Under the pieces are notes generated by a model, which did no database searches, had not been told where the DNA came from, and saw only the letters and a program-made list of their open reading frames with translations. Positions 17,752-25,516 of a stretch of 64,000 nt of DNA are shown here, piece after piece; position 1 is the first letter of the stretch, and the number at the start of each line of letters is the position of its first letter. This DNA is from Qipengyuania vesicularis (GTDB lineage Bacteria; Pseudomonadota; Alphaproteobacteria; Sphingomonadales; Sphingomonadaceae): assembly GCF_019711415.1 (NCBI RefSeq), contig NZ_JAIGNJ010000001.1:365001-429000 (forward strand). Direction: 5' to 3'. A program made the position numbers and the translations under genes.

Positions 17752-18324
17752 AAGCATTTCCGCAACACCGATCCAGGCAGGGCTGTCCACGACCTGCTGC
17801 TTCTCACCGTGACCAGGGGGCAGGATGCCGACGAGGCTGCCCTGGCGATCTATCAGACGTCCAAAGGCGAAGCGTCCGCCGGGGCGGGGTATAAGCACAT
17901 CGCGATTGACCGCACGTCCCGCATCCTCGGGATCGATCTGGCGCAGCCAAAGCTGGTCGCCAGGTCGGTATTCGCCGTGGGGGTAGTCGACGGTGAGAAC
18001 CACCAGCGTTCCTTCGCTGCCGAGGTCGGTGGCAAGGATCGCGTCGCGCGTCTTGCCGAGCGCTTCGGGGCCCGCCTGCCCGAGGCTGGCGATTACCTGC
18101 GGATGCCCTACGTCTTCGGAGCGCACAAGTACTTCGGGCTCGACACCAAGCGCCGCGCCGATCCGCTCCATCCATTTGAGCGACAAGTTCCGCATGCCCG
18201 TTTCTAGCCGCCCGACGGTCTGCGGCGTGGTGGGAGGAGTGCAGGCGGCTGCCAGGTCGGCAAGCGTCATGCCCATTTCCTTGCGAATATCGCGGATGCG
18301 GTTGATCACGGTTCCGGCCCTCAT
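17737..18324 (-). CDS. XRE-family regulator with a C-terminal LexA/S24-like domain
   Basis: A 195-aa protein. Residues 5-65 are a Cro/CI-type helix-turn-helix (INRIRDIRKEMGMTLADLAA, then TVGRLETGMRNLSLKWMERI). After a linker, residues about 105-195 look like the beta-rich S24/LexA fold (GDQLWLRQIDPEDAGRAVNR, then RFAFGRLIDR). Without an alignment I cannot identify a Ser-Lys dyad, so self-cleavage is uncertain. The start is the ATG at 18324; a TTG at 18330 is also possible. The gene is divergent from the DUF6456 gene, with 75 bp between starts, so it may regulate that gene and itself. Confidence 0.8.
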   Translation of the reverse strand: MRAGTVINRIRDIRKEMGMTLADLAAACTPPTTPQTVGRLETGMRNLSLKWMERIGAALGVEPEVLVRSEDVGHPQVIASLGQAGPEALGKTRDAILATDLGSEGTLVVLTVDYPHGEYRPGDQLWLRQIDPEDAGRAVNRDVLIPRPGGRFAFGRLIDRQGSLVGILPPGHGEKQQVVDSPAWIGVAEMLVRRL

Positions 18325-18399
18325 AACCAAAATGGTGTTTTCTCTTTCCTACATGAACCGCAAGATTGCAAGTCCGCTATCCACAACAAGGAGGCTGGC

Positions 18400-18876
18400 A
18401 TGCAGAGGGAATTGGTCGAACGCGAACTGACGGAAGTAGGACCTAAGCGTGATGGTTCTGCAAAGGGCAGGCAGCGAACCGTAACGGTGAATGTCGGAGA
18501 GTCGCCTTTGACGTGGCTGCATTCGCGCGGACATCTCGACGACCGGCAGTTCGATGCGGGCGAGCGGCTGCGTGCAGACTACGAGCGTACACAACTATCG
18601 CCTTCTGTCACCATGCGGTGGGACCCGGTGCGCGTGGATGGGGGCGGGGCCGGTGACGGATTGACGCCATCCGAACGCCAGCTTGCGGCGAAGGCTCGCT
18701 TCGACGGCGCGATGACCGAGGCAGGAGCGGGGCTGAAGGACATCCTGTGGCGTGTCGCATGCGGTTGCGAGGCACTGCCTGATGCAGAGAAGGGGCTGGG
18801 GTGGCCTACACGCAGCGGCAAGCTGGTGCTCAAGCTGGCGCTCGACCGGGTGGCCGATTTCTACCGGATCAGGTGA
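18400..18876 (+). CDS. DUF6456 domain protein
   Basis: A 158-aa cytoplasmic protein matching the alphaproteobacterial DUF6456 family as I know it. The family core is clear: ESPLTWLHSRGHLDDRQFDAGERLR, then YERTQLSPSVTMRWDPV, and the C-terminal LKDILWRVACGCEALPDAEK followed by KLVLKLALDRVADFYRI. This resembles a helix-turn-helix fold and may bind DNA, but no member has a well-defined function known to me. AAGGAGG precedes the ATG at 18400. It is divergent from an XRE/S24-like gene, an arrangement I recall from other sphingomonads. Confidence 0.85.
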   Translation: MQRELVERELTEVGPKRDGSAKGRQRTVTVNVGESPLTWLHSRGHLDDRQFDAGERLRADYERTQLSPSVTMRWDPVRVDGGGAGDGLTPSERQLAAKARFDGAMTEAGAGLKDILWRVACGCEALPDAEKGLGWPTRSGKLVLKLALDRVADFYRIR

Positions 18877-18887
18877 ATTGCCCTTGG

Positions 18888-18911
18888 ACCGTGTTCCATG
18901 TGTTCCATCCT
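18888..18911 (+). repeat. Intergenic 24-bp motif, copy 1 (upstream of the SRPBCC-like gene)
   Basis: A 24-bp motif containing two GTGTTCCA units 9 bp apart. A second copy with 23 of 24 bases identical lies at 36093-36116 upstream of lon. It sits 111 bp before the next start codon. Confidence 0.6.
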
Positions 18912-19021
18912 GTTGGATTGCAGGCAGGGGTATCCGCCCGGCCTCATCTTCAAAGACGCGCGACATTTACCGATTGCTAGATGCTTCCTGCTATTGGATC
19001 GATGGCAATAGGGGGCTTTTC

Positions 19022-19534
19022 ATGTTCGGATGGTTCAAGAAGAAGATGGCGCCGCAGGAGCCGATCCAACTGGCAGCTGTCACACCCGTCAATGCGACGC
19101 CCGAGCGTTTCTTCGCGCTTGCGGATTTCTCCGATCCCGCGAATGCGAAGCGCCAGCTCGGCCACGAAGTGCGAGAAACGGGCGACGGCGAGTTTGTTCT
19201 CGTAATGAATTTCATGCCGGATCTCGAATTTCCGATCACCGTGCAGAAATCCGAACCGCCCGGCCGCTATGCCTACTCTATCGTCATGCCCGAGGGAGTG
19301 GGCAATCTGGTCCGCAGCGAGGAATCCTATCAGATCGAGCCAGACGAGAACGGTGGCTGTATCGTCGCCATGACCATGTCCGCGGAACTGAGGCCGGGGC
19401 TCACGATGCGCGAATATGATCGCGAGATCGAATTACTGACCTTGTCGTTGCAAAACGCGATAGGGAAAATGAAACTGCATGCCGAAGGCAGTATCGAAGA
19501 AGTCCTCGATTACGAGCGCCAGCAGGCCGGCTAA
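19022..19534 (+). CDS. SRPBCC/START-like fold protein, function unknown
   Basis: A 170-aa protein starting MFGWFKKKMAPQEPIQLAAV. The N-terminal FGWFKKK is short and basic-aromatic, perhaps membrane-contacting, but there is no signal peptide. From about residue 15 the pattern of a polyketide-cyclase/SRPBCC fold appears: a first strand (AAVTPVNATPERFFALAD with the helix after it), alternating strands (EFVLVMNFMPDLEFPITVQK; RYAYSIVMPEG) and a long C-terminal helix (MREYDREIELLTLSLQNAIG). Such proteins bind hydrophobic ligands. The ligand is unknown. The gene ends 4 bp from the convergent glycosylase gene. Confidence 0.65.
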   Translation: MFGWFKKKMAPQEPIQLAAVTPVNATPERFFALADFSDPANAKRQLGHEVRETGDGEFVLVMNFMPDLEFPITVQKSEPPGRYAYSIVMPEGVGNLVRSEESYQIEPDENGGCIVAMTMSAELRPGLTMREYDREIELLTLSLQNAIGKMKLHAEGSIEEVLDYERQQAG

Positions 19535-19538
19535 CCGG

Positions 19539-20117
19539 TTAGGCGACGCGCGCTCTCACACACTCGCGCAGTTCGGGTAGTACTTCGGCCTCGAACCAGG
19601 GGTTCTGTTTCATCCAGATCGCGCTGCGCCATGCGGGGTGGGGCAGCGGCAGGAAGTGCGGCAGGAAATCGCGAAAATGTCGTACGCGCTCGGTCATCGA
19701 GAGCTTGCGGGCATGGGGGAGGTAGTGGGCCTGCGCATAGGTTCCGACGAGCAGCGTGAGCCGGTCCTTAGGCAGCATTTCCAACACCCGGTCATGCCAT
19801 TGCGGGGCGCATTCGGGACGTGGCGGCTTGTCGCCTCCGCTGGCCTTGCCGGGATAGCAGAAGCCCATCGGGACCAATGCGACGCGGGCTGGGTCGTACA
19901 TCTGGTACTTGGCGAGGCCCGTCCATTCGCGCAGGCGGTCGCCGCTCGCATCGTCCCAGGGTATGCCTGTCTCGTGGACCTTCGATCCGGGTGCCTGTCC
20001 GATGATGAGCAGCCGCGCGGTGGGGGAGAAACTCGTCACGGGCCGCACGCCGTGGGGCAGGTGGGCCGCGCAGATGCGGCAGCCCGCGATTTCACTGGCG
20101 AGCGCTTCGTGGCTCAA
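19539..20117 (-). CDS. Uracil-DNA glycosylase superfamily protein (Fe-S type)
   Basis: A 192-aa protein of the family 4/5-like UDG group (COG1573 relatives). Motif A reads IIGQAPGSKVHETGIPWDD and the C-terminal motif reads LPLPHPAWR, a variant of the usual HPS. Four cysteines at residues 13, 16, 87 and 103, spaced C-x2-C ... C-x15-C, fit a 4Fe-4S cluster. Members excise uracil from DNA; some homologues in this subgroup have no proven activity, and HPAWR instead of HPS is worth noting. The ATG overlaps the stop of the upstream ABC-F gene by 4 bp, so they are translationally coupled. Confidence 0.83.
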   Translation of the reverse strand: MSHEALASEIAGCRICAAHLPHGVRPVTSFSPTARLLIIGQAPGSKVHETGIPWDDASGDRLREWTGLAKYQMYDPARVALVPMGFCYPGKASGGDKPPRPECAPQWHDRVLEMLPKDRLTLLVGTYAQAHYLPHARKLSMTERVRHFRDFLPHFLPLPHPAWRSAIWMKQNPWFEAEVLPELRECVRARVA

Positions 20118-21919
20118 AGCGCCTCGACCTGCTCGGCGAGCTCCAGCCAGCGCTCCTCGGCCGCGTCCTTTTCGGAGCGCGCATTCTCGATGCCCTTGGA
20201 GACGTTGGCGAAGCGCTGTGGGTCGGCGGTGTAGAGGTCGGGGTCGGCGAGAATTTCCTCGCCGCGCGCGATGGCCGCTTCCAGTTCCTCGATCCGCGCA
20301 GGCAGCAGCTCGTAATCGCGCTGGTCCTTGTAGGAGAGCTTGGTCGGCCTCGACGGCGGAGGAGGGGGGGCGGGCTTCTCGCCGGGCTTCTCGGTTCTGG
20401 TCTTGCCAACGACGGGCTTCTGCCGCTTCTTCTCCCAGTCCTCGTAGCCGCCTGCCACGACGTCGACCTTGCCCGTACCGTCGAGGCCGAGCGTGATCGT
20501 CACCGTCCGGTCGAGGAAGTCGCGGTCGTGGCTTACGATCAGGACCGTGCCTTCGTAGTCAGCGATCACTTCCTGCAGCAGGTCGAGCGTTTCAAGGTCG
20601 AGATCGTTGGTCGGCTCGTCGAGCACGAGGAGGTTGGAGGCCTTGGCAAATTCGCGCGCCAGCAGGAGCCGCGAGCGTTCGCCGCCCGACAGCACGGCGA
20701 CCTTCATGTCGACGATCTTCGGATCGAAGAGGAAGTCCTTGAGATAGGCCTGCACGTGCTTCCGGTTGCCGCGCACGTCGAGCCAGTCGCCGCCCTCGGC
20801 CAATACCTGCCGCACGGTCTTGTCGGCGGTGAGGAGCTGGCGCTGCTGGTCGATCATCACGCCGGTCAGCGTCTTGGCGATGTCCACCGTGCCGCTGTCA
20901 GGTTCAAGCTCGCCGGTGAGCATCTTGAGCAGCGTCGTCTTGCCCGCACCATTCGCGCCGACGATGCCGATCCGGTCGCCGCGCTGGATGCGCAGCGAAA
21001 AGGGCTTGATGATCGTGCGGTCGCCGTAGCCCTTGGTGATCTTGTCGGCGACGATGACGGACTTGGACTTGAAGTCCTCCTCGGTCGCAAGCTTCAGCTT
21101 GGCCGTTCCGCCTGCCGAAATCATCGAGGCCCGCTGGGCGCGCATCTGCCAGAGCTTTTCGAGGCGCCCCTGGTTGCGCTTGCGCCGTGCGGTCACGCCG
21201 CGTTCGAGCCAGTGCGCCTCGATCTTCAGCTTCGCGTCGAGCTTCTCCGCCGCGCGCGCTTCCTCGGCATAGACCTGTTCTTCCCACGCCTCGTAGCCGC
21301 CAAAGCCGACTTCCTTGCGGCGCAGGTTTCCGCGGTCGAGCCAGATGGTCGCGCGGGTCAGGCGCTTGAGGAAAGTCCGGTCGTGGCTGATGACGACGAA
21401 GGCGCCCTTGTACCGCTCGAGCCAGCCCTCCAGCCAGTCGATCGCGCCAAGGTCGAGGTGGTTGGTCGGCTCGTCCATAAGCAGGAGGTCGGGTTCCTGC
21501 GCCAGCGCGCGGGCGATGGCTGCGCGCCGCCTCTCGCCCCCACTGGCGCCCTTTGTCTCGCGGCTCAGATCGATGCCGAGCTGACCGGCAATCGCTTCAA
21601 TTTCGTGCTCCTGCGGGGCGTGTTCGCCTGCCAGCGCCCAGTCCATGAGGGTTGCAAACCCGGAAAGGTCAGGGTCCTGTTCGAGCAGGACGATCTTGGC
21701 GTGCGGCTTGACCTTGCGCGTGCCCGCGTCGGTTTCGATCTGCCCGTCGATCATGCGGAAAAGCGTGGTCTTGCCGACGCCATTGCGGCCGATCAGCGCG
21801 AGCCTGTCGCGCTGGCCGATATGCAGGTTGAGCGGTTCGTGGTCCGGCCCGCCGAACAGCCACTTGCCGCCCTGCTGCAGGGCCATGCCTTCGAGGCTGA
21901 GGATGGGGGGCTGTGCCAT
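20114..21919 (-). CDS. ABC-F family ATPase, Uup-like
   Basis: A 601-aa soluble protein with two ABC ATPase domains and no membrane helices. Domain 1 has Walker A GRNGVGKTT (about residue 43), signature SGGERRRAAIARAL and Walker B LLLMDEPTNHLD. Domain 2 has GANGAGKTT, LSGGERSRLLLAREF and LLVLDEPTNDLD. The linker between them is the charged ABC-F interdomain segment, and the C-terminal about 80 residues form a coiled coil (RDYELLPARIEELEAAIARG) as in Uup. ABC-F proteins act on the ribosome; Uup is also linked to DNA transactions and transposon excision. Coupling to the glycosylase gene fits either role. Confidence 0.93.
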   Translation of the reverse strand: MAQPPILSLEGMALQQGGKWLFGGPDHEPLNLHIGQRDRLALIGRNGVGKTTLFRMIDGQIETDAGTRKVKPHAKIVLLEQDPDLSGFATLMDWALAGEHAPQEHEIEAIAGQLGIDLSRETKGASGGERRRAAIARALAQEPDLLLMDEPTNHLDLGAIDWLEGWLERYKGAFVVISHDRTFLKRLTRATIWLDRGNLRRKEVGFGGYEAWEEQVYAEEARAAEKLDAKLKIEAHWLERGVTARRKRNQGRLEKLWQMRAQRASMISAGGTAKLKLATEEDFKSKSVIVADKITKGYGDRTIIKPFSLRIQRGDRIGIVGANGAGKTTLLKMLTGELEPDSGTVDIAKTLTGVMIDQQRQLLTADKTVRQVLAEGGDWLDVRGNRKHVQAYLKDFLFDPKIVDMKVAVLSGGERSRLLLAREFAKASNLLVLDEPTNDLDLETLDLLQEVIADYEGTVLIVSHDRDFLDRTVTITLGLDGTGKVDVVAGGYEDWEKKRQKPVVGKTRTEKPGEKPAPPPPPSRPTKLSYKDQRDYELLPARIEELEAAIARGEEILADPDLYTADPQRFANVSKGIENARSEKDAAEERWLELAEQVEAL

Positions 21920-21961
21920 AGGCCGCGCGAGGTAGTCGCGCCGCCCCGTTCTCGCAAGCGC

Positions 21962-23521
21962 TTAGCGCGCTGCTTTTTGTGCCTCGACCATGCGTGCGAC
22001 ATCCTCAAGCAGCGCAGGCGCGTCGTAGACGATGCCGTCCTTGATGGTCCAGCGCACGCCGCCGACCTGTTCGATTGCGCCGGTCTCGTAGTTCAGCCGG
22101 GTATGGCCAGTGCCGTAGAGCAGCTTCAGGTTGTCGAGCGGATTGCCCGGCACGATGACGAGATCGGCAAGTTTGCCGACCTGGATCGTGCCCATCGGCG
22201 CGATTTCGCCTCGCGCCTCGTAAATCTCCTCGGCCCCGGCAATCGTGGCGGCTCGGATCACCTCGAGCGGTTCCAGTCCCGCTTCGCGAAGCATCTCCAA
22301 CTCTCCGACATAGGCGAAGCCCCAGGTCTGGTAGATATAGCCCGGATCGCTGCCCGCCGTAACGCGGCCGCCGCGCCGGTGAAATTCCTTCGTCAGGTCG
22401 AACCAGTAACGGTAGAATTTGCGCCAGGCGACTTCGTCCTCCGTCGACCAGTCCTTGTAGTAGCTGCCGTGATTGGTCGCGCTGGGGGCGTAGAAATCCA
22501 TGAGGCTCGGCAGGGTATATCGCTCGTGCCAGTCACGGGTCTTGGCCGCCATCACATCGCGGCTGGCGGAATAGATATTGAAGGTGGGGCTGAGCGTCAC
22601 GCCGCTTTCGACGAGATGATCGATATACTCGTCCCATTCTTCGCTGCCCGGCTCGACCACCTGGTCAGCAAGCCGTGCAACCCAGCCGAAACGCGATTGC
22701 TCGTCGAAATAATTGTAGCCCTGCGGATATTTCGGCAACGCGGCCGCTTCGAGCAGGCTTTCGAAATGGCCGTAGAAATGGGTGATCCCGTCCATGCCAA
22801 GCTCTACCGCCTTGGCCGCATTTACCCGTTGCACCCCGGGCTGTGCGAGGTGGGCGACCGTGCCGAGGCCCTGCTTCTCCGCCTCGTCGAGCGCGGCTTC
22901 GAGTATGGCCGGTTCGAGAGAATTGAAGAACTTGATGCCCCAGAAACCCTGCGCCTTCGCCCAGCGGACCCATGCGCGTGCCTTGGCCTCGCTGTCGATT
23001 GCGCCGCCATCCCATTTGTCGCCCATCGCTGCGTAAGGAAACAGTCGGGGCGCGGTGATCGTGTTGTCCGCGCTGCGCTGCGTGTCGGTGAGGTCCGGCT
23101 GGCCGGGTCCCCAGTAGAATGCAACGCCGCGAACGCTGGTCACACCATGAGCGAGCCACAGCTTGTAGCCATAGGATGGCTGTGCTGCCTTCATCGGATC
23201 GCCATTGTGGCCGTGGGTATCGACGAAGCCGGGCATCACGGTCATTCCGGTCGCATCGATGATCCGCGCGGCTCTTGCGCGCATTTCGTCAGGTGCGCGA
23301 CCCCCGTGGATCGCCGCGATGCGGTTACCTTCGACGACGATATCGACCGGGCCCATCGGCGGTGCGCCCGATCCTTCCACCATCGTCGCGCCGGAGATGA
23401 TCAGCGTCTCATATGGACCTTCGCCCTCGCTTCGAGCGGGGACGGGTTGCATCTGCGCCGAGACAGCGGCGGCTGCGAAAGTGACCAAGGCGACCAATCC
23501 GATTGTGAGTGTCCTGATCAT
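21962..23521 (-). CDS. Secreted amidohydrolase-family metal-dependent hydrolase
   Basis: A 519-aa protein with a Sec signal peptide (MIRTLTIGLVALVTFAAAAV, cleavage after VSA). The mature enzyme has the amidohydrolase layout: an N-terminal beta-sandwich piece (LIISGATMVEGSGAPPMGPVD), the metal-binding HxH in VMPGFVDTHGHNGD, a TIM barrel with later His residues (VAHLAQPGVQ, THFYGHFES) and the conserved Asp in AGSDPGYIYQ. A C-terminal segment (GTIQVGKLADLVIVPGNPLD) closes the sandwich. Imidazolonepropionase/prolidase-like members cleave small cyclic amides or peptides. The substrate is unknown. It is divergent from the SIMPL-domain gene. Confidence 0.88.
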   Translation of the reverse strand: MIRTLTIGLVALVTFAAAAVSAQMQPVPARSEGEGPYETLIISGATMVEGSGAPPMGPVDIVVEGNRIAAIHGGRAPDEMRARAARIIDATGMTVMPGFVDTHGHNGDPMKAAQPSYGYKLWLAHGVTSVRGVAFYWGPGQPDLTDTQRSADNTITAPRLFPYAAMGDKWDGGAIDSEAKARAWVRWAKAQGFWGIKFFNSLEPAILEAALDEAEKQGLGTVAHLAQPGVQRVNAAKAVELGMDGITHFYGHFESLLEAAALPKYPQGYNYFDEQSRFGWVARLADQVVEPGSEEWDEYIDHLVESGVTLSPTFNIYSASRDVMAAKTRDWHERYTLPSLMDFYAPSATNHGSYYKDWSTEDEVAWRKFYRYWFDLTKEFHRRGGRVTAGSDPGYIYQTWGFAYVGELEMLREAGLEPLEVIRAATIAGAEEIYEARGEIAPMGTIQVGKLADLVIVPGNPLDNLKLLYGTGHTRLNYETGAIEQVGGVRWTIKDGIVYDAPALLEDVARMVEAQKAAR

Positions 23522-23650
23522 TCCGCCCCTCCGTTTGGGTCCGTGCTAACGCGCAAATGCTTGCGACGAAAGCGCAATCCGGGACCCATTCGTTCAGCGA
23601 GGCGTAAAGCGAGCGGTCGGAAACTGTCTCCGATCAGAGGAGAATCGCCC

Positions 23651-24370
23651 ATGTTCCGTTTTGCCGTTCCCGCCCTGCTGCTGACTGTTGCCATGCCGAT
23701 GAGCGTACAGGCGGCCGAGGTCCAGATTGCTGCCGAAGGTCCGGTAGTGGAGCTGAATGTCCAGGAAATCGTGCATTCCGCTCCCGACGTCGCACAAATC
23801 GGCGCAGGTGTGATCACGCGCGCACCGACTGCGCAGGCAGCAGTTCAGCAGAACGCGCAGGCAATGGAGCGGTTGGTCGAACGGATGCGGGCGCTAGGCA
23901 TCGACCGGCGCGATATCCAGACGTCGAACTTCAACCTCAATCCCGATTACCGTCACAATCCGCAAACGGGCGAACAGACGTTCTCGGGTTACACCGTGCA
24001 CAACCAGGTCAATGTGAAACTACGCGACCTCAAGCGAGCGGGCGAAGTGCTCGATGCCCTTGTAGCAGCGGGAGCGAACAATATTCACGGCCCCAATTTC
24101 ATGCTGGAGGATGACCAATCCGCCAAGGCGGAAGCGCGTAGCGCCGCCTTTGCCAGCGGCAAGGCCATGGCCGAGAACTACGCCCGCATGGCTGGCTATT
24201 CCGGCGTGCGGCTGCTCGAAGTATCGGAAAGCTTCCAATCCTACGGGCCGCGCCCGATCATGGTCACCGCCTCGCGGATGGAATCGGCCATGGACGCCGC
24301 GACGCCGATCGAGCCGGGCGAGGTGGGCACCGGAGTCATGATTACGGTCAAATACGAGATGGTTCGCTGA
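23651..24370 (+). CDS. SIMPL (DUF541) domain periplasmic protein
   Basis: A 239-aa exported protein: signal peptide MFRFAVPALLLTVAMPMSVQA, then a single SIMPL/DUF541 domain. Family landmarks are AQIGAGVITRAPTAQAAVQQNAQ, the IDRRDIQTSNFNLNPDY segment, the YTVHNQVNVKLRDL strand, and AKAEARSAAFASGKAMAENY near the C-terminus. The family includes outer-surface and periplasmic proteins such as BP26 of Brucella; the biochemical role is not established. The ATG at 23651 is chosen because the signal peptide starts there; the same frame stays open far upstream as a shadow of the opposite-strand genes. Confidence 0.9.
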   Translation: MFRFAVPALLLTVAMPMSVQAAEVQIAAEGPVVELNVQEIVHSAPDVAQIGAGVITRAPTAQAAVQQNAQAMERLVERMRALGIDRRDIQTSNFNLNPDYRHNPQTGEQTFSGYTVHNQVNVKLRDLKRAGEVLDALVAAGANNIHGPNFMLEDDQSAKAEARSAAFASGKAMAENYARMAGYSGVRLLEVSESFQSYGPRPIMVTASRMESAMDAATPIEPGEVGTGVMITVKYEMVR

Positions 24371-24373
24371 ACG

Positions 24374-24397
24374 GGTGTGAACGTCCACATTCACACC
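24374..24397. promoter_or_regulatory. Inverted repeat between the SIMPL and PepSY genes
   Basis: GGTGTGAA and TTCACACC are a perfect 8-bp inverted repeat with an 8-base spacer. It begins 4 bp after the SIMPL stop and ends 36 bp before the PepSY start. It may act as a weak terminator (followed by TTGTTC) or as an operator for the regulatory genes downstream. Confidence 0.5.
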
Positions 24398-24432
24398 TTG
24401 TTCAATGCTCCATGCCTAGTAAGACGGGCACT

Positions 24433-24750
24433 ATGAAACAGGTTCTCGCCTCCCTGCTTGCCTTCGGCCTGATCGCCGGGCCGATTGCCGCGACCATTGG
24501 TGCGGCCTCGGCAGAAGCGCAGCGTCGCTCCGACCAGGGCGAGGCGCGCAAGGAGATGCGTGCCGGCAATATCCTGCGCGCCCGCGATATCGAGAACCGC
24601 GTGCTCCCGATGATGGGCGATGCCGAATATCTCGGCTTCGACTATGATTCGACCGCGATGGCTTACCGCTTGAAGTTCATCAAGAACGGCAAGGTCCTAT
24701 ATGTCGATGTCGACGCGCGCACCGGCCGCATCCTGCGCCGGAGCCGCTGA
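24433..24750 (+). CDS. PepSY-like exported protein
   Basis: A 105-aa protein starting MKQVLASLLAFGLIAGPIAA, a signal peptide with cleavage near AEA. The mature part is short and basic, with the PepSY-like pattern: LRARDIENRVLPMMGDAEYLG, then AYRLKFIKNGKVLYVDVDARTGRILRRS. PepSY domains often accompany two-component systems and are proposed to modulate proteases or sensors in the periplasm. It is directly upstream of a response regulator and its histidine kinase, so it is likely part of the same signalling unit. An in-frame ATG at 24412 is less likely. Confidence 0.85.
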   Translation: MKQVLASLLAFGLIAGPIAATIGAASAEAQRRSDQGEARKEMRAGNILRARDIENRVLPMMGDAEYLGFDYDSTAMAYRLKFIKNGKVLYVDVDARTGRILRRSR

Positions 24751-24783
24751 TTTCCGCCATTAGAAACCTCGGCAAACTTGACG

Positions 24784-24801
24784 CGTTCATGTACATGAAC
24801 G
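24784..24801. promoter_or_regulatory. Perfect 18-bp palindrome upstream of the response regulator
   Basis: CGTTCATGTACATGAACG reads identically on both strands and lies 34 bp before the ATG of the response regulator, just after TTGA. The symmetry and position fit an operator, possibly for autoregulation; OmpR/PhoP-type regulators more often use direct repeats. Confidence 0.6.
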
Positions 24802-24835
24802 AAACGCGCAAGAATATTAGCGAGGATGGAAATTC

Positions 24836-25516
24836 ATGAGGATCCTGATCGTCGAGGACGAGCCGACGCTCGGCCAGCAGCTGAAGAATACGCTCGAACA
24901 GAACGGCTATGCAGTCGATCTTTCGACCGATGGCGAGGACGGGCATTTCCTCGGCTCCACCGAAGATTACGACGCGGTGATCCTCGACCTCGGCCTGCCT
25001 GAGATTGATGGGCTGACCGTGCTCGGCATGTGGCGCAAGGAGGGGCGCAAGTTCCCCGTCCTCGTCCTCACCGCGCGCGACAGCTGGTCCGACAAGGTCG
25101 CCGGCCTCGATGCGGGCGCGGACGATTACCTCGCCAAGCCATTCCAGACCGAAGAACTGATCGCCCGCCTGCGCGCGCTCATCCGCCGTGCTTCGGGCAA
25201 TACCTCAAGCGAGCTGACGGCTGGCGACGTGCGTCTCGACACGCGTTCGGGCCGCGTCACGCTGAAGGGCGAGCCGGTCAAGCTGACCGCGCAGGAATAC
25301 AAGCTGCTGAGCTACCTCATGCACCACAAGGGCAAGGTGGTCAGCCGCACCGAACTGATCGAACACATTTACGATCAGGATTTCGACCGCGATTCGAATA
25401 CGATCGAGGTCTTCGTTACGCGCATCCGCAAGAAGCTGGGTGCAGAGGTAATCACAACGATCCGTGGACTCGGTTACAGCCTCGACGACCCCGCCGACCA
25501 GCCTCGCGCATCCTGA
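24836..25516 (+). CDS. OmpR/PhoP-family response regulator
   Basis: A 226-aa protein. Residues 1-115 are the receiver domain, with acidic residues in ILIVEDEPT, the phospho-acceptor Asp in AVILDLGLPEIDG (about residue 51) and the Lys in DDYLAKPFQ. Residues about 125-222 form the winged-helix DNA-binding domain (VKLTAQEYKLLSYLMHHKG, then RDSNTIEVFVTRIRKKLG, ending TIRGLGYSL). It is phosphorylated by the kinase encoded next, whose frame overlaps the end of this gene. A perfect palindrome at 24784-24801 lies in its promoter region. The PepSY, regulator and kinase order is typical of PhoPQ-like systems in sphingomonads. Confidence 0.94.
   Translation: MRILIVEDEPTLGQQLKNTLEQNGYAVDLSTDGEDGHFLGSTEDYDAVILDLGLPEIDGLTVLGMWRKEGRKFPVLVLTARDSWSDKVAGLDAGADDYLAKPFQTEELIARLRALIRRASGNTSSELTAGDVRLDTRSGRVTLKGEPVKLTAQEYKLLSYLMHHKGKVVSRTELIEHIYDQDFDRDSNTIEVFVTRIRKKLGAEVITTIRGLGYSLDDPADQPRAS

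Noticed and set aside
20528-23650. Very long open frame on the plus strand (about 1000 codons) ahead of the SIMPL gene
   Set aside because: It is antisense to the ABC-F and amidohydrolase genes, which have full motifs. High-GC codon bias keeps the opposite frame open. Only the part from 23651 has a signal peptide and family motifs.
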